From Bifidobacteriaceae bacterium (lineage in GTDB: Bacteria; Actinomycetota; Actinomycetes; Actinomycetales; Bifidobacteriaceae): a DNA stretch of 64,000 nucleotides. The stretch lies in NCBI GenBank assembly GCA_022651005.1, contig JALCQD010000004.1, positions 172,016-236,015 on the forward strand. Reading direction: 5' to 3'. The first letter of the stretch is position 1. Each line of letters begins with the position of its first letter. Positions 1 to 8,550 of the stretch are shown piece after piece. The notes under the pieces are model-generated. The model was given only the letters and a program-made list of their open reading frames with translations. It searched no databases and was not told the origin of the DNA. The position numbers and the translations under genes were made by a program.

Positions 1-143
1 AGGAATACGCATCACAGCATCTGGCGTATTTCAAAGTGCCATCAATTATTGAATTTCGTGAGAGTCTTCCCCGTGGCCACTACGGGAAGGTCCTCAAAAA
101 TGAGCTACGCGAAGAAGCGAAGCTCACCTATGGAAAGGAATAG
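1..143 (+). CDS. C-terminal end of an AMP-binding acyl-CoA ligase (5' end outside window)
   Basis: Only the last 46 codons are present, in the frame ending at TAG 141-143. They read through LAYFKVPSIIEFRESLPR and GKVLKNELR, the typical C-terminal subdomain of ANL-superfamily acyl-CoA synthetases. That subdomain carries the conserved GK..K lysine used in the adenylation half-reaction. The family activates carboxylic acids as acyl-CoA using ATP. Two bases separate its stop from the start of the MaoC-like gene, so the two are very probably co-transcribed. The substrate cannot be told from this fragment; a fatty, aromatic or other organic acid is possible. Confidence 0.75.
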   Translation, partial: EYASQHLAYFKVPSIIEFRESLPRGHYGKVLKNELREEAKLTYGKE

Positions 144-145
144 CA

Positions 146-1027
146 ATGGGAAGAATCAAGACTGAAATGGTGGGACAGACCTTCGGTCCCTTCGTGAAGG
201 ACTACACCTTCAAGGATCTCGAGCTCTTCGCACTTGGCTGTGGAGCGGGCATCGATGGCAAGGACGGTCTGGAGTACATCAACGAAAAGGATGCCACCAA
301 CCCCCAGCTCAAGGTGCTTCCGATGTTTGGCGCCATGCTGATCGTGGATCAGAAGGTCACCAAGACCATTGACTATGGCTATAACTACGCGGGGTCCCTC
401 CATTGGGGCTTCGACATCAAGTTCAACCAACCCATCACGAAGATGAGCGATCACCTCGAGACGAAGGTCAAGCTCGCGGGTCTCTACGACCGCGGCGAAG
501 GCAAGGGCCTTCTGGCTCAGCACGTCGGCGAGACTTTTGACTCCGACGGCAACCTGCTGTTCACCAACGAATCGTGGGATTGCCTGATTTATGACGGTGG
601 CTGGGGTGGCCCCAAGCCCCCGAAGGACATCGTTGAGATGCCGGATCGCGCAGCCGACAAGGTGTGCGTGGAGCGCATCCCCGAGAACCAGGCGCTCATT
701 TATCGTCTTTCCGGAGATTGGCACCCGCAGCACATCGACTGGGATTATGCGGCAGAGAACGGCGAGCCTCGCCCGATTCTTCACGCCATCTCCTACGCCG
801 GTGTTGTGATGCGTCACGCCATCAACGAGTTCATGCCGGGCGAGCCCGAGCGCATCACTCGCTTCAAGACGCGCATCACCTCTCCTGTGCTTCCGGGCTC
901 AACCCTCAAGGTTGAACTATGGAAGGTGGCCCCTGGTGAGCTGCGCTTCCGCCTCGTTGATGCTGATGCCGAAGAGACAGGTGCAAAGCCGCACCTCAAC
1001 TGGGGCATCATCGAATACAAGGAGTAA
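146..1027 (+). CDS. MaoC-like hydratase/dehydratase with two hotdog domains
   Basis: The 293-aa protein has the double-hotdog layout of R-specific enoyl-CoA hydratase 2 / MaoC-like enzymes. The C-terminal half carries the hydratase-2 motif YRLSGDWHPQHIDWDYA at about residues 186-202, with the catalytic Asp191 and His196 kept, followed by RPILHA. In the usual motif the residue before the proline is Asn (GDxNPxH); here it is His, and ILHG reads ILHA. An N-terminal hotdog without catalytic residues fills residues 1-150. The start has AAAGGA upstream. It follows the acyl-CoA ligase directly and precedes an MFS transporter, which suggests uptake, activation and hydration of an organic acid. The substrate is unknown, and a role in fatty acid synthesis is less likely in this context. 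Confidence 0.8.
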   Translation: MGRIKTEMVGQTFGPFVKDYTFKDLELFALGCGAGIDGKDGLEYINEKDATNPQLKVLPMFGAMLIVDQKVTKTIDYGYNYAGSLHWGFDIKFNQPITKMSDHLETKVKLAGLYDRGEGKGLLAQHVGETFDSDGNLLFTNESWDCLIYDGGWGGPKPPKDIVEMPDRAADKVCVERIPENQALIYRLSGDWHPQHIDWDYAAENGEPRPILHAISYAGVVMRHAINEFMPGEPERITRFKTRITSPVLPGSTLKVELWKVAPGELRFRLVDADAEETGAKPHLNWGIIEYKE

Positions 1028-1035
1028 TTGATCGT

Positions 1036-1108
1036 CACTGCGAAGCGGGGCATCCGGAAACTCCACCAGGATTCGTCAGGGGTTTCTCGGAGGTCCCGCT
1101 TCGCAGTG
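1036..1108. repeat. 14-bp perfect inverted repeat between maoC-like gene and MFS gene
   Basis: The arms CACTGCGAAGCGGG (1036-1049) and its exact complement (1095-1108) are separated by 45 bases and lie wholly between two co-directional genes. No T-run follows, so it is not a canonical terminator. It could be an mRNA stabiliser, a processing site, or a structured leader of the transporter gene. Confidence 0.6.
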
Positions 1109-1161
1109 TGCGGGTGTGTGATATTTCGCGAAAAGACGTGTGGAAAATGGAGGGTGTCTAA

Positions 1162-2493
1162 ATGACTGGAAGCACAGAGAGAATTCACCTCGATGATGTC
1201 GCCATGACACCTTTCCTCAGGCGCGTCACAGTGTTTTCCTCGGGTGGTCCTTTCTTGGAGGGCTACGTTCTCTCCATCATCGGAGTGGCGCTCACGCAGA
1301 TGTCGGGCGTTCTCCACATCGACAATCATTGGAGTGGCCTCATCGGCGTGGCCGCGCTTGTCGGCGTCTTCTTGGGAGCCTCTGTGGGAGGTTGGCTCAC
1401 CGATATGGTGGGGCGCAAGAAGATGTTCATCATCGATGTTGCGAGCATCATCGTCTTTTCACTCTTGTCCGCTTTCGTGCAGAATGCTCTCGAGATTGTC
1501 ATTCTGCGATTCCTCGTGGGGGTTGTTGTAGGAGCGGATTACCCCATCGCCACCTCGATGATCACCGAGTTCACACCGCGCAAATACCGCGCATATTCGA
1601 TGGGCTTCCTGGCGGCAGTCTGGTACCTTGGCGCCAACATCGCGTACGTGGTGGGCTATTTTATCGAGGGCATCCCCAACGGGTGGCGCTGGATGCTGGC
1701 GTCTACCATCGTGCCCTGCGTCATAATTCTTCTCGGACGCTGGTCCATTCCAGAATCTCCGCGATGGCTCATGTCGAAGGGACGCATGGACGAGGCGAAT
1801 GAGGTCATCAAGCATCTGTTTGGCGCAGACGTTGTGCTTGACGACGAACCCGCAGTGAAAACGGATATCCGCAAGGTCTTCCATGGGCAGTATCTCAAGC
1901 GAGTTCTTTTCGTGGCCGTCATCTGGCTATGCCAGGCCATTCCGATGTTCGCTATCTACACCTACGGTCCCACCATCATGAATGCTATGGGGGTGGGCGA
2001 GGGCAGAAGCCAGCTGCTGGGCGAAATCATCGTCGGCACCTTCTTCCTCATCGGCACTATTCCCGCTATGTTCCTCGCCGAGAGCTGGGGTCGGCGGCCT
2101 CTCGTCATCTGGAGCTTTGCCGCCATGGCCGTGGCTCTCTTCATCCTGGGACTTTTGCCGCATGCCTCCATCGTTGTTGTGGTTGTCCTCTTCGGCATTT
2201 ATGCGCTGTGCGCGGGAGGCCCTGGGAACCTTCAGTGGTTGTATCCCACGGAGCTTTTTCCCACTGAAATCAGGGCGTCCGCGATGGGCATTGCCACTGC
2301 AATGAGCCGCATTGGAACCGTCGTGACCACCTATATTTTGCCGGCATTCTTGAGCAAACACGGCAGCACGTCCATCATGATCATCGGTGCAGTCATCTCC
2401 CTGGCGGGATTCCTCATTTCCGTGGTGTGGGCACCGGAAACAAAGGGGCGGTCGCTGACGGAAACGAGTTCAACGCACTTTGCGGGTAAATGA
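1162..2493 (+). CDS. MFS transporter (sugar-porter/AAHS-like, organic-acid type)
   Basis: The 443-aa protein has about 12 hydrophobic segments. The loop 2-3 motif GGWLTDMVGRKK lies near residue 77, the sugar-porter-like PESPRWL near residue 196 after helix 6, and ETKGRSL near the C-terminus. These are hallmarks of the major facilitator superfamily branch holding sugar porters, aromatic-acid:H+ symporters and the related metabolite:H+ symporters. It acts in the cytoplasmic membrane. It lies behind an acyl-CoA ligase and a MaoC-like hydratase, so import of the acid those enzymes process is a reasonable inference. GAGGGTG precedes the ATG. The substrate cannot be assigned from sequence. Confidence 0.8.
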   Translation: MTGSTERIHLDDVAMTPFLRRVTVFSSGGPFLEGYVLSIIGVALTQMSGVLHIDNHWSGLIGVAALVGVFLGASVGGWLTDMVGRKKMFIIDVASIIVFSLLSAFVQNALEIVILRFLVGVVVGADYPIATSMITEFTPRKYRAYSMGFLAAVWYLGANIAYVVGYFIEGIPNGWRWMLASTIVPCVIILLGRWSIPESPRWLMSKGRMDEANEVIKHLFGADVVLDDEPAVKTDIRKVFHGQYLKRVLFVAVIWLCQAIPMFAIYTYGPTIMNAMGVGEGRSQLLGEIIVGTFFLIGTIPAMFLAESWGRRPLVIWSFAAMAVALFILGLLPHASIVVVVVLFGIYALCAGGPGNLQWLYPTELFPTEIRASAMGIATAMSRIGTVVTTYILPAFLSKHGSTSIMIIGAVISLAGFLISVVWAPETKGRSLTETSSTHFAGK

Positions 2494-2547
2494 CGAGTAA
2501 GGTGCTGCGTCTGTGCAAAAAATAACTTCACAAAGGAGTGAGGTCCC

Positions 2548-3219
2548 ATGTATTCACAAGAAGTAATGGTCCTTGGCTCGCGATGGCAGACCAATTGTTA
2601 TCTGTTGACGAGTGCCACTGCCGATGGGCGCGAGGAGACGCTGATCATCGACCCGGGCGATGAGCCTGAGCGTCTCATCAGCTATGTGAAACGGCGCAAT
2701 ATCACCGTTGTCGGAGCCGTTGCGACGCACGCCCATAACGATCATATTGGTGCCATGCTCGAGCTGCGGTCTCAGCTGGGCATTCCCATCATGATTCACG
2801 CCGACGATCTTGAAATGGCGAGTGATCCCGAGCTTTCCGGTTTTTTTGAGGAACCGGGGAATGAGAATTACGTGGTGGATCTCTGGGATCGCGTCCTCAA
2901 CGAGGGCGACGTCATCTCGTGGGGCAGCGATGTGATGAGAGTTCTGCATACGCCGGGGCATACGCGCGGTGCCATTTGTCTCTGTGATTGCATCAATCGA
3001 CGCCTCTTTACAGGAGACACGTTATTTGCCGGGGCCATTGGCCGTACTGATTTTGCGCAAGGTGACGACGACGCCATGTGCAGGACCTGCCGCAGGTTGG
3101 TGTCGCTCAACGCCGTGCATCCAGGGCTGGAAGTCTATCCGGGGCATGGGCATCCCACCTTTTTGGCGGTAGAGGTAGAACGCAACGCTATGTTCAGGAA
3201 AATGGCGGGGTTGAACTGA
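2548..3219 (+). CDS. metallo-beta-lactamase-fold hydrolase (glyoxalase II-like)
   Basis: The 223-aa protein carries the metal-binding motif THAHNDH at about residues 60-66, PGHTRG near 136, GDTLF near 156 and GHGHP near 199. These match the HxHxDH, H, D and H ligands of the two-metal site of glyoxalase II/MBL hydrolases. The family hydrolyses thioesters or related substrates in the cytoplasm. AAAGGAG lies upstream of the ATG. It is the last gene of the apparent acyl-CoA cassette and could act as a thioesterase on its product; that is inference, and a general hydroxyacylglutathione hydrolase-like role is equally possible. Confidence 0.8.
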   Translation: MYSQEVMVLGSRWQTNCYLLTSATADGREETLIIDPGDEPERLISYVKRRNITVVGAVATHAHNDHIGAMLELRSQLGIPIMIHADDLEMASDPELSGFFEEPGNENYVVDLWDRVLNEGDVISWGSDVMRVLHTPGHTRGAICLCDCINRRLFTGDTLFAGAIGRTDFAQGDDDAMCRTCRRLVSLNAVHPGLEVYPGHGHPTFLAVEVERNAMFRKMAGLN

Positions 3220-3245
3220 AATAGGTGACACTAGGTGACACGACG

Positions 3246-3295
3246 AAAGTGGGGTTGTGCCGTTTCTTTCAGAACGGCGCAACCCCACTTTTTGC
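3246..3295. terminator. Rho-independent terminator, bidirectional
   Basis: A roughly 19-bp arm beginning AAAGTGGGGTTG is followed by an 8-base loop and the matching arm ending CAACCCCACTTT, then more T. The symmetry (A-rich 5', T-rich 3') lets it serve both the MBL gene on the plus strand and valS on the minus strand. Confidence 0.9.
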
Positions 3296-3319
3296 TGTTT
3301 TATTGATGCGAATTACTCA

Positions 3320-6085
3320 TTACTTCTTCGGCTTCTTGACCGGGGGCTCACCCAGCTGTGAATCGGAGATGAGGACTTCCGTGTCGTCGATAGGCGCCAC
3401 ATCCGCAGCGTCATGTGCCTCACTGGCGGAACCGGCGTCAGCAGCTTCGCCCGCGCTGATCTGTGCGAGTTCAAGCTTTCCGGTTACACGTCCTGCCTGC
3501 GCGATGTCGTCAAGCGCAGCCTTGATGTGTTCGATCCCGGCGGGAACGGCCTTGAGGGTTGCTGCCAGAATCGGAGTCTTCATGGAGACCTTGGCTTCGG
3601 ACTTGATCTTCCTCAGGGCCGCAAGCGCGTGACCTGCGTGATCCAGCAGCTCCGGGGGAACCTTCAGCGCGATGGTGGCATAGTAGCCAGCCTCGGGCCA
3701 CGGCGCCACGTGCACAGAACCTGCGTCCTCGTGCATCCAGTGCCAGATTTCCTCGGTGGAGAACGGAAGATAGGGAGCAAACAGTCGAGCAAAGGCGTCA
3801 AGACCGATGCCCAGCGTGGTGCGGGCAGACATGATGGCAGCGCCCGAGGGCTCCTTGCCATTCTCGTCCGGGGTGCCATAGGCGCGGTTCTTCACCAACT
3901 CGATGTAGTCGTCGCAGAACTCCCAGAAGAAGGTCTCGATGGTTTCGAGTGCCTTGGCATGGTCGAAGTCTTCCAGGGCCTTGGTGGCAGTGCGCACCAC
4001 GCGCGCAAGCTTTGCCATCGTGGCGCGGTCGAGCGGCTCGGTGATCTTGGTGGGATCCCATGCGGCCTGAGCGGACTCACCCACGTGGTGGTTCTCATCC
4101 TCGCGGCCAATGCTGAGCGCGAACTTCGTGGCATTGAGCAGCTTGATGGCGAGGCGACGGCCGATCTTCATCTGGCCGATGTCATAGGCGGCATCCGTTC
4201 CCAGACGCGCCGAAGCGGCCCAGTAGCGCACGGCGTCAGCGCCGAACTTCTCGATCGGCTCGCTTGGCACCACAACGTTGCCCTTGGACTTGCTCATCTT
4301 CTTGTGGTCGGGATCCAGAATCCACCCAGAGAGCGCGGTGTGCTTCCAGGGGAGAACATGATTCTCGAGGTGAGCGCGTGCCACGGAGCTGAACAGCCAG
4401 GTGCGGATGATGTCCTGACCTTGGGGACGCAGATCCATCGGGAAGGTCTTCTCGAACAGACCATTGCTGTCCTTTTCTTCCCAATGCGTCACAATCTGGG
4501 GAGTGAGGGAGCTGGTGGCCCAGGTGTCCATGATGTCCTTCTCGGCGGTGAATCCACCAGGAACGTCACGTTGAGATTCCTCGAATCCTGCTGGCACATC
4601 CGTGGTGGGATCGATCGGCAGAATATCCTCGGAAGGCACGATGGGGTGTGCGTAGTCGGTTTCACCAGAATCTGTCACCGGATACCACAGGGGGAACGGT
4701 ACGCCGAAGAAGCGCTGACGCGACACGAGCCAGTCTCCGTTGAGGCCGTTGACCCAGTTGTCGTAGCGCACGCGCATGAAGCCGGGATGGAACTGGAGTT
4801 CCTTGCCACGCTCGAGCAGTTCGGCGTTGAGCTTCTTGTCGGTTCCGCCATTGCTGAGGTACCACTGGCGCGAGGTGACGATTTCGAGCGGCTTATCGCC
4901 CTTCTCGTAGAAGTTCGTCATGCGCTTGGTGGGTATGGGCTCGCCGTCCATGTCGCCGGAGGCCTGAAGAGCCTCGACAATGACCTTGCGGGCGGAGAAC
5001 GTGGTCTTCGTGGCGGTCTCTGCGTAGAGCGCGCGGCCGGCCTCGGAGGTGATCCACTCCGGCGTCTCGGCAGAGATGCGGCCGTTGCGGGTGATGATTG
5101 AGCGTGTGGGCAGCTTGAGATCGCGCCACCACTCCACATCCACCATGTCGCCGAAAGTACAGCACATGGCGATTCCGACGCCCTTGTCCATCTCGGCCTT
5201 GGGGTGGGCGAGCACTGGAACCTTCACGCCGAAAATAGGTGAAGTGACAGTCTTGCCGAACAAGTGCTGGTACCGCGTGTCATCGGGATGAGCAATGAGT
5301 GCCACGCAGGCTCCCAGCAACTCAGGACGCGTGGTCTCGATATAAATCGGGGTGCCGTCCTCGGCATGGAAGGCGATCTTGTGGTAGAAACCAGGATATT
5401 CACGCGACTCGAGCTCAGCCTGGGCTACGGCAGTCTGGAACGTGATGTCCCACAGACCTGGGGCCTCTTGCTGATAGGCCTCGCCACGAGCGAGGTTGCG
5501 GAGGAATGCTTTTTGCGCCACGCGACGGGGATGTTCGCCAATGGTGTGATACGTCTGGGTCCAATCGATGCTCAGGCCCAGCGTTTTCCATAGAGCCTCG
5601 AATTGCTTCTCATCCTGTGCTGTGAGCTTTTCACACAGCTCGATGAAGTTCTGGCGGCTCACCGGCACCTGGTCGCGTGCCTCAATCTTCTTGCCTTCGG
5701 TGCCCTCGAACGGAGGCTTAAAGGCGGGATCGTACTTGAGAGAGGTGTCGACGCGCACACCGTAGTAATTCTGCACACGGCGCTCGGTGGGAAGACCGTT
5801 GTCGTCCCAGCCCATCGGGTAGAACACGTCGTAGCCGCGCATGCGCTTGTAGCGGGCCATCACATCCGTGTGCGTGTAGGAGAACACGTGGCCAACGTGA
5901 AGGTGACCAGAGACGGTTGGCGGCGGGGTGTCGATTGAGTACACTCCCGTGCGATCCGTATTTCCCTTGAACTTGAAGACTTGGGATTCATCCCAGTTCT
6001 TCGTCCACTTTTCCTCGAGTCCCTCTACGCCGACGCGGTCGGGCAGGGGAGTCAAATGTGCATGAATAATTCCGTCTGTAGCCAT
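3320..6085 (-). CDS. valS: valyl-tRNA synthetase
   Basis: This class I aminoacyl-tRNA synthetase charges tRNA-Val with valine. The 921-aa product carries a HIGH-type motif (HLHVGH, residues 61-66), the catalytic-region motif WDDNGLPTERRV, and KMSKS near residue 595. The editing insert and C-terminal anticodon-binding helical domain follow in normal order, and the length suits the family. I chose the ATG at 6085 (protein MATDGIIHAH) although the frame stays open to 6220. The upstream part has no homology-like character, and a TANNNT box sits 7 bases before this ATG. The C-terminus ends in an acidic, Ala-rich tail followed by KKPKK. The MBL terminator lies just beyond its stop. Confidence 0.95.
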   Translation of the reverse strand: MATDGIIHAHLTPLPDRVGVEGLEEKWTKNWDESQVFKFKGNTDRTGVYSIDTPPPTVSGHLHVGHVFSYTHTDVMARYKRMRGYDVFYPMGWDDNGLPTERRVQNYYGVRVDTSLKYDPAFKPPFEGTEGKKIEARDQVPVSRQNFIELCEKLTAQDEKQFEALWKTLGLSIDWTQTYHTIGEHPRRVAQKAFLRNLARGEAYQQEAPGLWDITFQTAVAQAELESREYPGFYHKIAFHAEDGTPIYIETTRPELLGACVALIAHPDDTRYQHLFGKTVTSPIFGVKVPVLAHPKAEMDKGVGIAMCCTFGDMVDVEWWRDLKLPTRSIITRNGRISAETPEWITSEAGRALYAETATKTTFSARKVIVEALQASGDMDGEPIPTKRMTNFYEKGDKPLEIVTSRQWYLSNGGTDKKLNAELLERGKELQFHPGFMRVRYDNWVNGLNGDWLVSRQRFFGVPFPLWYPVTDSGETDYAHPIVPSEDILPIDPTTDVPAGFEESQRDVPGGFTAEKDIMDTWATSSLTPQIVTHWEEKDSNGLFEKTFPMDLRPQGQDIIRTWLFSSVARAHLENHVLPWKHTALSGWILDPDHKKMSKSKGNVVVPSEPIEKFGADAVRYWAASARLGTDAAYDIGQMKIGRRLAIKLLNATKFALSIGREDENHHVGESAQAAWDPTKITEPLDRATMAKLARVVRTATKALEDFDHAKALETIETFFWEFCDDYIELVKNRAYGTPDENGKEPSGAAIMSARTTLGIGLDAFARLFAPYLPFSTEEIWHWMHEDAGSVHVAPWPEAGYYATIALKVPPELLDHAGHALAALRKIKSEAKVSMKTPILAATLKAVPAGIEHIKAALDDIAQAGRVTGKLELAQISAGEAADAGSASEAHDAADVAPIDDTEVLISDSQLGEPPVKKPKK

Positions 6086-6092
6086 AACCGCC

Positions 6093-6098
6093 AGTTTA
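6093..6098 (-). promoter_or_regulatory. -10 box of a probable leaderless valS transcript
   Basis: On the minus strand TAAACT is followed by exactly 7 bases and then the valS ATG, with no purine-rich Shine-Dalgarno sequence between. This is the usual geometry of actinobacterial leaderless promoters. Confidence 0.5.
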
Positions 6099-6141
6099 GG
6101 AAAAGTTAGCGACTTGCGACTGTATTGGTGCCTTATCTGCT

Positions 6142-7743
6142 CTACTTCTTCTCCAGGCTCCACAGCGGTAGATAGCAGTTCAGCATGTTCGTGGGTGTTC
6201 CGCTCAGTGTGGTGCTCCATGCGGAAGCCACCTTTTCTGTGTACAGCCAGTCCGCGGGGGCGTCGGTGACCAGCGTTGCCGCCGCTTGTTTCAGCTTCGA
6301 TGTGTAACCGGCTTCCGTGGTTGCCGCAAGTGCCTTTTTATAGGTGACATCCGCTTCGGGAGAGTCATAGGTCCACCAGTTGGTGCCCGAGAACCAAAGT
6401 CCGGCATCGTGACTGGCGTCTTGAGTGAACAGTGCCATGTCGTACTGCATGCTGCCCGTGACGTCCTTCTTCCACTGCGCCGCTGATAGCTGATGCGCGA
6501 AGACGGAAATTCCCAGCGCCTTGTACTGTGCCACGATGTTTTCGGCCACTGGTTTCAAAGATGCGTCAGAGTACGCAAGCTTGAAGTTGGTGAAGAGGCC
6601 TCCGAAGTAGGCGCGTTCGGCATTACCCTTGGCAATATCTGTTCCGAAGACGCCCGTGAGATCCGAATATCCGGGATCGAGCGCCGGCACAGGGCCTCCT
6701 AGAGTGGTGCCGAGGCCTCCGAGTGCGCTTGAAATAAGGGTTTTCTTGTTCAGCAACATGCGTGCCGCTTGCCGCACGCGCTTGTCGGAGAGAAGTGAAT
6801 TGTCGTTCGCGTTATAGACGAGCACAGTTTTCGCCGTGGTCTCTCCCGTTTTTGCAACCAGGTGTGAAGACTTCTTTGCGCTCGCATATTCTGCGGAACT
6901 CAAGCCCACGGCCCCTTGCACGGTGCCGTTTTTGAGTGCGGTCGTGACCTTCGCGCTTCCACCGAGACCGGCAAATGAGCGCAGGGTGATGGCCGCCATT
7001 TTCGGAGCCGTGCCCCAATACTGAGCATTCCGAGTGAGAGACACAGACTTGTTGGCGGCAAACGCGCTGACAGTGAAAGGTCCGGTTCCCAAGGGAATGG
7101 CGGCACTACCGCCCGGCTGAGCGGTGACACGGCTGTACACCAACCCGCCACGTCCGCCGAGAGCCCACAGCAAATTGGGGCTGGGGGCCGACAGCGTGAT
7201 GACAACTGTGGCGTCGTCGCGTGCGGTGACACCGCTCAGATTTGCAAGTTCAGAGCTGCCAGGATATTTCTTGGTGACGATTTGCTGCAGAGACCACACG
7301 ACGTCGGAGGCGGTGAGCTCGGAGCCATCCGAAAAGGTGAGGTGATCGCGCAGATGAAAGGTGTAGGTGCGCGCGTCGGACGATACCGTCCACGAGGAGG
7401 CAAGCCCGGGAACGGCCGCGTTCTTTTCGTCGCGTGCTGTCAGGCCTTCGTACACATTGCCGAGCAGCGCCTGCTCCGTGGACCGATCGTTTGTTGATCG
7501 GATATCGAGTGTTGCGGGAGTCTTCGGCACGGCAATCGTGGCAGTGTCGTGAGAGAGGCCGCTGGAACCGGGAAGTGCGGGAGTGGGAAGCACATGGAGG
7601 ACAAAGGAGGCCACGAGATAGGCCACGACGCACAACACGGCGATAAGGAGCGCAAAGAGTCCGCCGCGTGCCAGCCCGCCGCGCTTGTGGCCGCGCTCGC
7701 GGTGAGTGCCTCGGTAAGCGTTCTGCTGTGATTCTTCGCTCAT
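6142..7743 (-). CDS. membrane-anchored ABC-type peptide-binding protein (SBP family 5)
   Basis: The 533-aa protein belongs to the oligopeptide/dipeptide-binding family 5. Typical segments are LLGNVYEGL near the N-terminus, the region around FHLRDHLTFSDG, and GTGPFTVSAF. Instead of a lipobox it has a basic, Arg/Gly-rich cytoplasmic tail and one hydrophobic helix at about residues 22-45, so it is probably anchored outside the cell by that helix. I chose the ATG at 7743 over an upstream in-frame start. No permease or ATPase genes adjoin it, so it either serves a transporter encoded elsewhere or has another role. valS follows 56 bases downstream with its own promoter. Confidence 0.8.
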   Translation of the reverse strand: MSEESQQNAYRGTHRERGHKRGGLARGGLFALLIAVLCVVAYLVASFVLHVLPTPALPGSSGLSHDTATIAVPKTPATLDIRSTNDRSTEQALLGNVYEGLTARDEKNAAVPGLASSWTVSSDARTYTFHLRDHLTFSDGSELTASDVVWSLQQIVTKKYPGSSELANLSGVTARDDATVVITLSAPSPNLLWALGGRGGLVYSRVTAQPGGSAAIPLGTGPFTVSAFAANKSVSLTRNAQYWGTAPKMAAITLRSFAGLGGSAKVTTALKNGTVQGAVGLSSAEYASAKKSSHLVAKTGETTAKTVLVYNANDNSLLSDKRVRQAARMLLNKKTLISSALGGLGTTLGGPVPALDPGYSDLTGVFGTDIAKGNAERAYFGGLFTNFKLAYSDASLKPVAENIVAQYKALGISVFAHQLSAAQWKKDVTGSMQYDMALFTQDASHDAGLWFSGTNWWTYDSPEADVTYKKALAATTEAGYTSKLKQAAATLVTDAPADWLYTEKVASAWSTTLSGTPTNMLNCYLPLWSLEKK

Positions 7744-7804
7744 GTTTTCCCAGCTTATCGTGCTCCCTCTCGCCAGGTGACGCACGTCGTATTAATCTGG
7801 AATT

Positions 7805-8518
7805 GTGCCACGAGAGTTGAAGAAGGATCGCATCGCGAGGATGCACCAAGAATACGCAGAGCTCATCAAACTTTTCCCCCATCCCAAGCCCGCGCTGGAT
7901 TACACCACGCCGTTGGAGCTGTTGGTGGCAACGGTTCTCAGCGCGCAGACCACGGATATCCGCGTCAACAGCATCACGTCTGAGCTCTTTTCTCGCTTTC
8001 CGGCCGCTAAGGATTATGCACAGGCCTCGCTTGGAGACATCGAGCAGATCATTCATCCTCTGGGCTTCTACCGTTCCAAGGCGAAGCACCTCATCGGGTT
8101 GGGAGCCGCACTCGACGAACGGTTCGGAGGCAGCGTTCCCTCCACGATGGAGGAATTGGTGAGTCTGCCGGGAGTCGGCCGAAAAACTGCGAACGTGGTG
8201 CTCGGCAACGCCTTCAACGTGCCCGGATTTCCCGTGGATACGCATGTCATCCGCGTCACGGGCCGGCTGCGGTGGCAGAACGAATGGCGCAAACCCACTC
8301 CGGATCCCAAGATCATCGAAAAACAGGTAACGGAATGCTTTCCGCCTGAGGAATGGACAGACCTATCGCATCGGCTGATTTTCTTGGGACGGCAGATCTG
8401 CCATGCTCGTTCTCCGCAATGCTCGGTGTGCCCTTTGGCGCCCACGTGCCCCAGTGCGCCGAAGTTTCTGAGAGAAGCGGGAGAGAAGGCGTCGGAGAAA
8501 GAGGCAGCACAGAGGTAG
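7805..8518 (+). CDS. nth: endonuclease III (DNA glycosylase/AP lyase)
   Basis: The 237-aa enzyme removes oxidised pyrimidines from DNA and cleaves the abasic site (base excision repair). The helix-hairpin-helix motif LPGVGRKTANV carries catalytic Lys127, and the second active-site residue is Asp145 in PVDTHV. Four cysteines at 199, 206, 209 and 215 (C-x6-C-x2-C-x5-C) bind the 4Fe-4S cluster. Length and order of motifs are normal. The start codon is GTG; an in-frame ATG lies 12 codons further in. It is divergent from the peptide-binding protein gene and convergent with glnR. Confidence 0.95.
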   Translation: MPRELKKDRIARMHQEYAELIKLFPHPKPALDYTTPLELLVATVLSAQTTDIRVNSITSELFSRFPAAKDYAQASLGDIEQIIHPLGFYRSKAKHLIGLGAALDERFGGSVPSTMEELVSLPGVGRKTANVVLGNAFNVPGFPVDTHVIRVTGRLRWQNEWRKPTPDPKIIEKQVTECFPPEEWTDLSHRLIFLGRQICHARSPQCSVCPLAPTCPSAPKFLREAGEKASEKEAAQR

Positions 8519-8550
8519 AGCGGCTGAGCTCTAGCAACCTCTTTATCGGC

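Noticed and set aside
3413..5101. 562-codon open frame opposite valS
   Set aside because: It lies wholly within valS on the other strand, with no recognisable motifs; codon bias of valS explains it.
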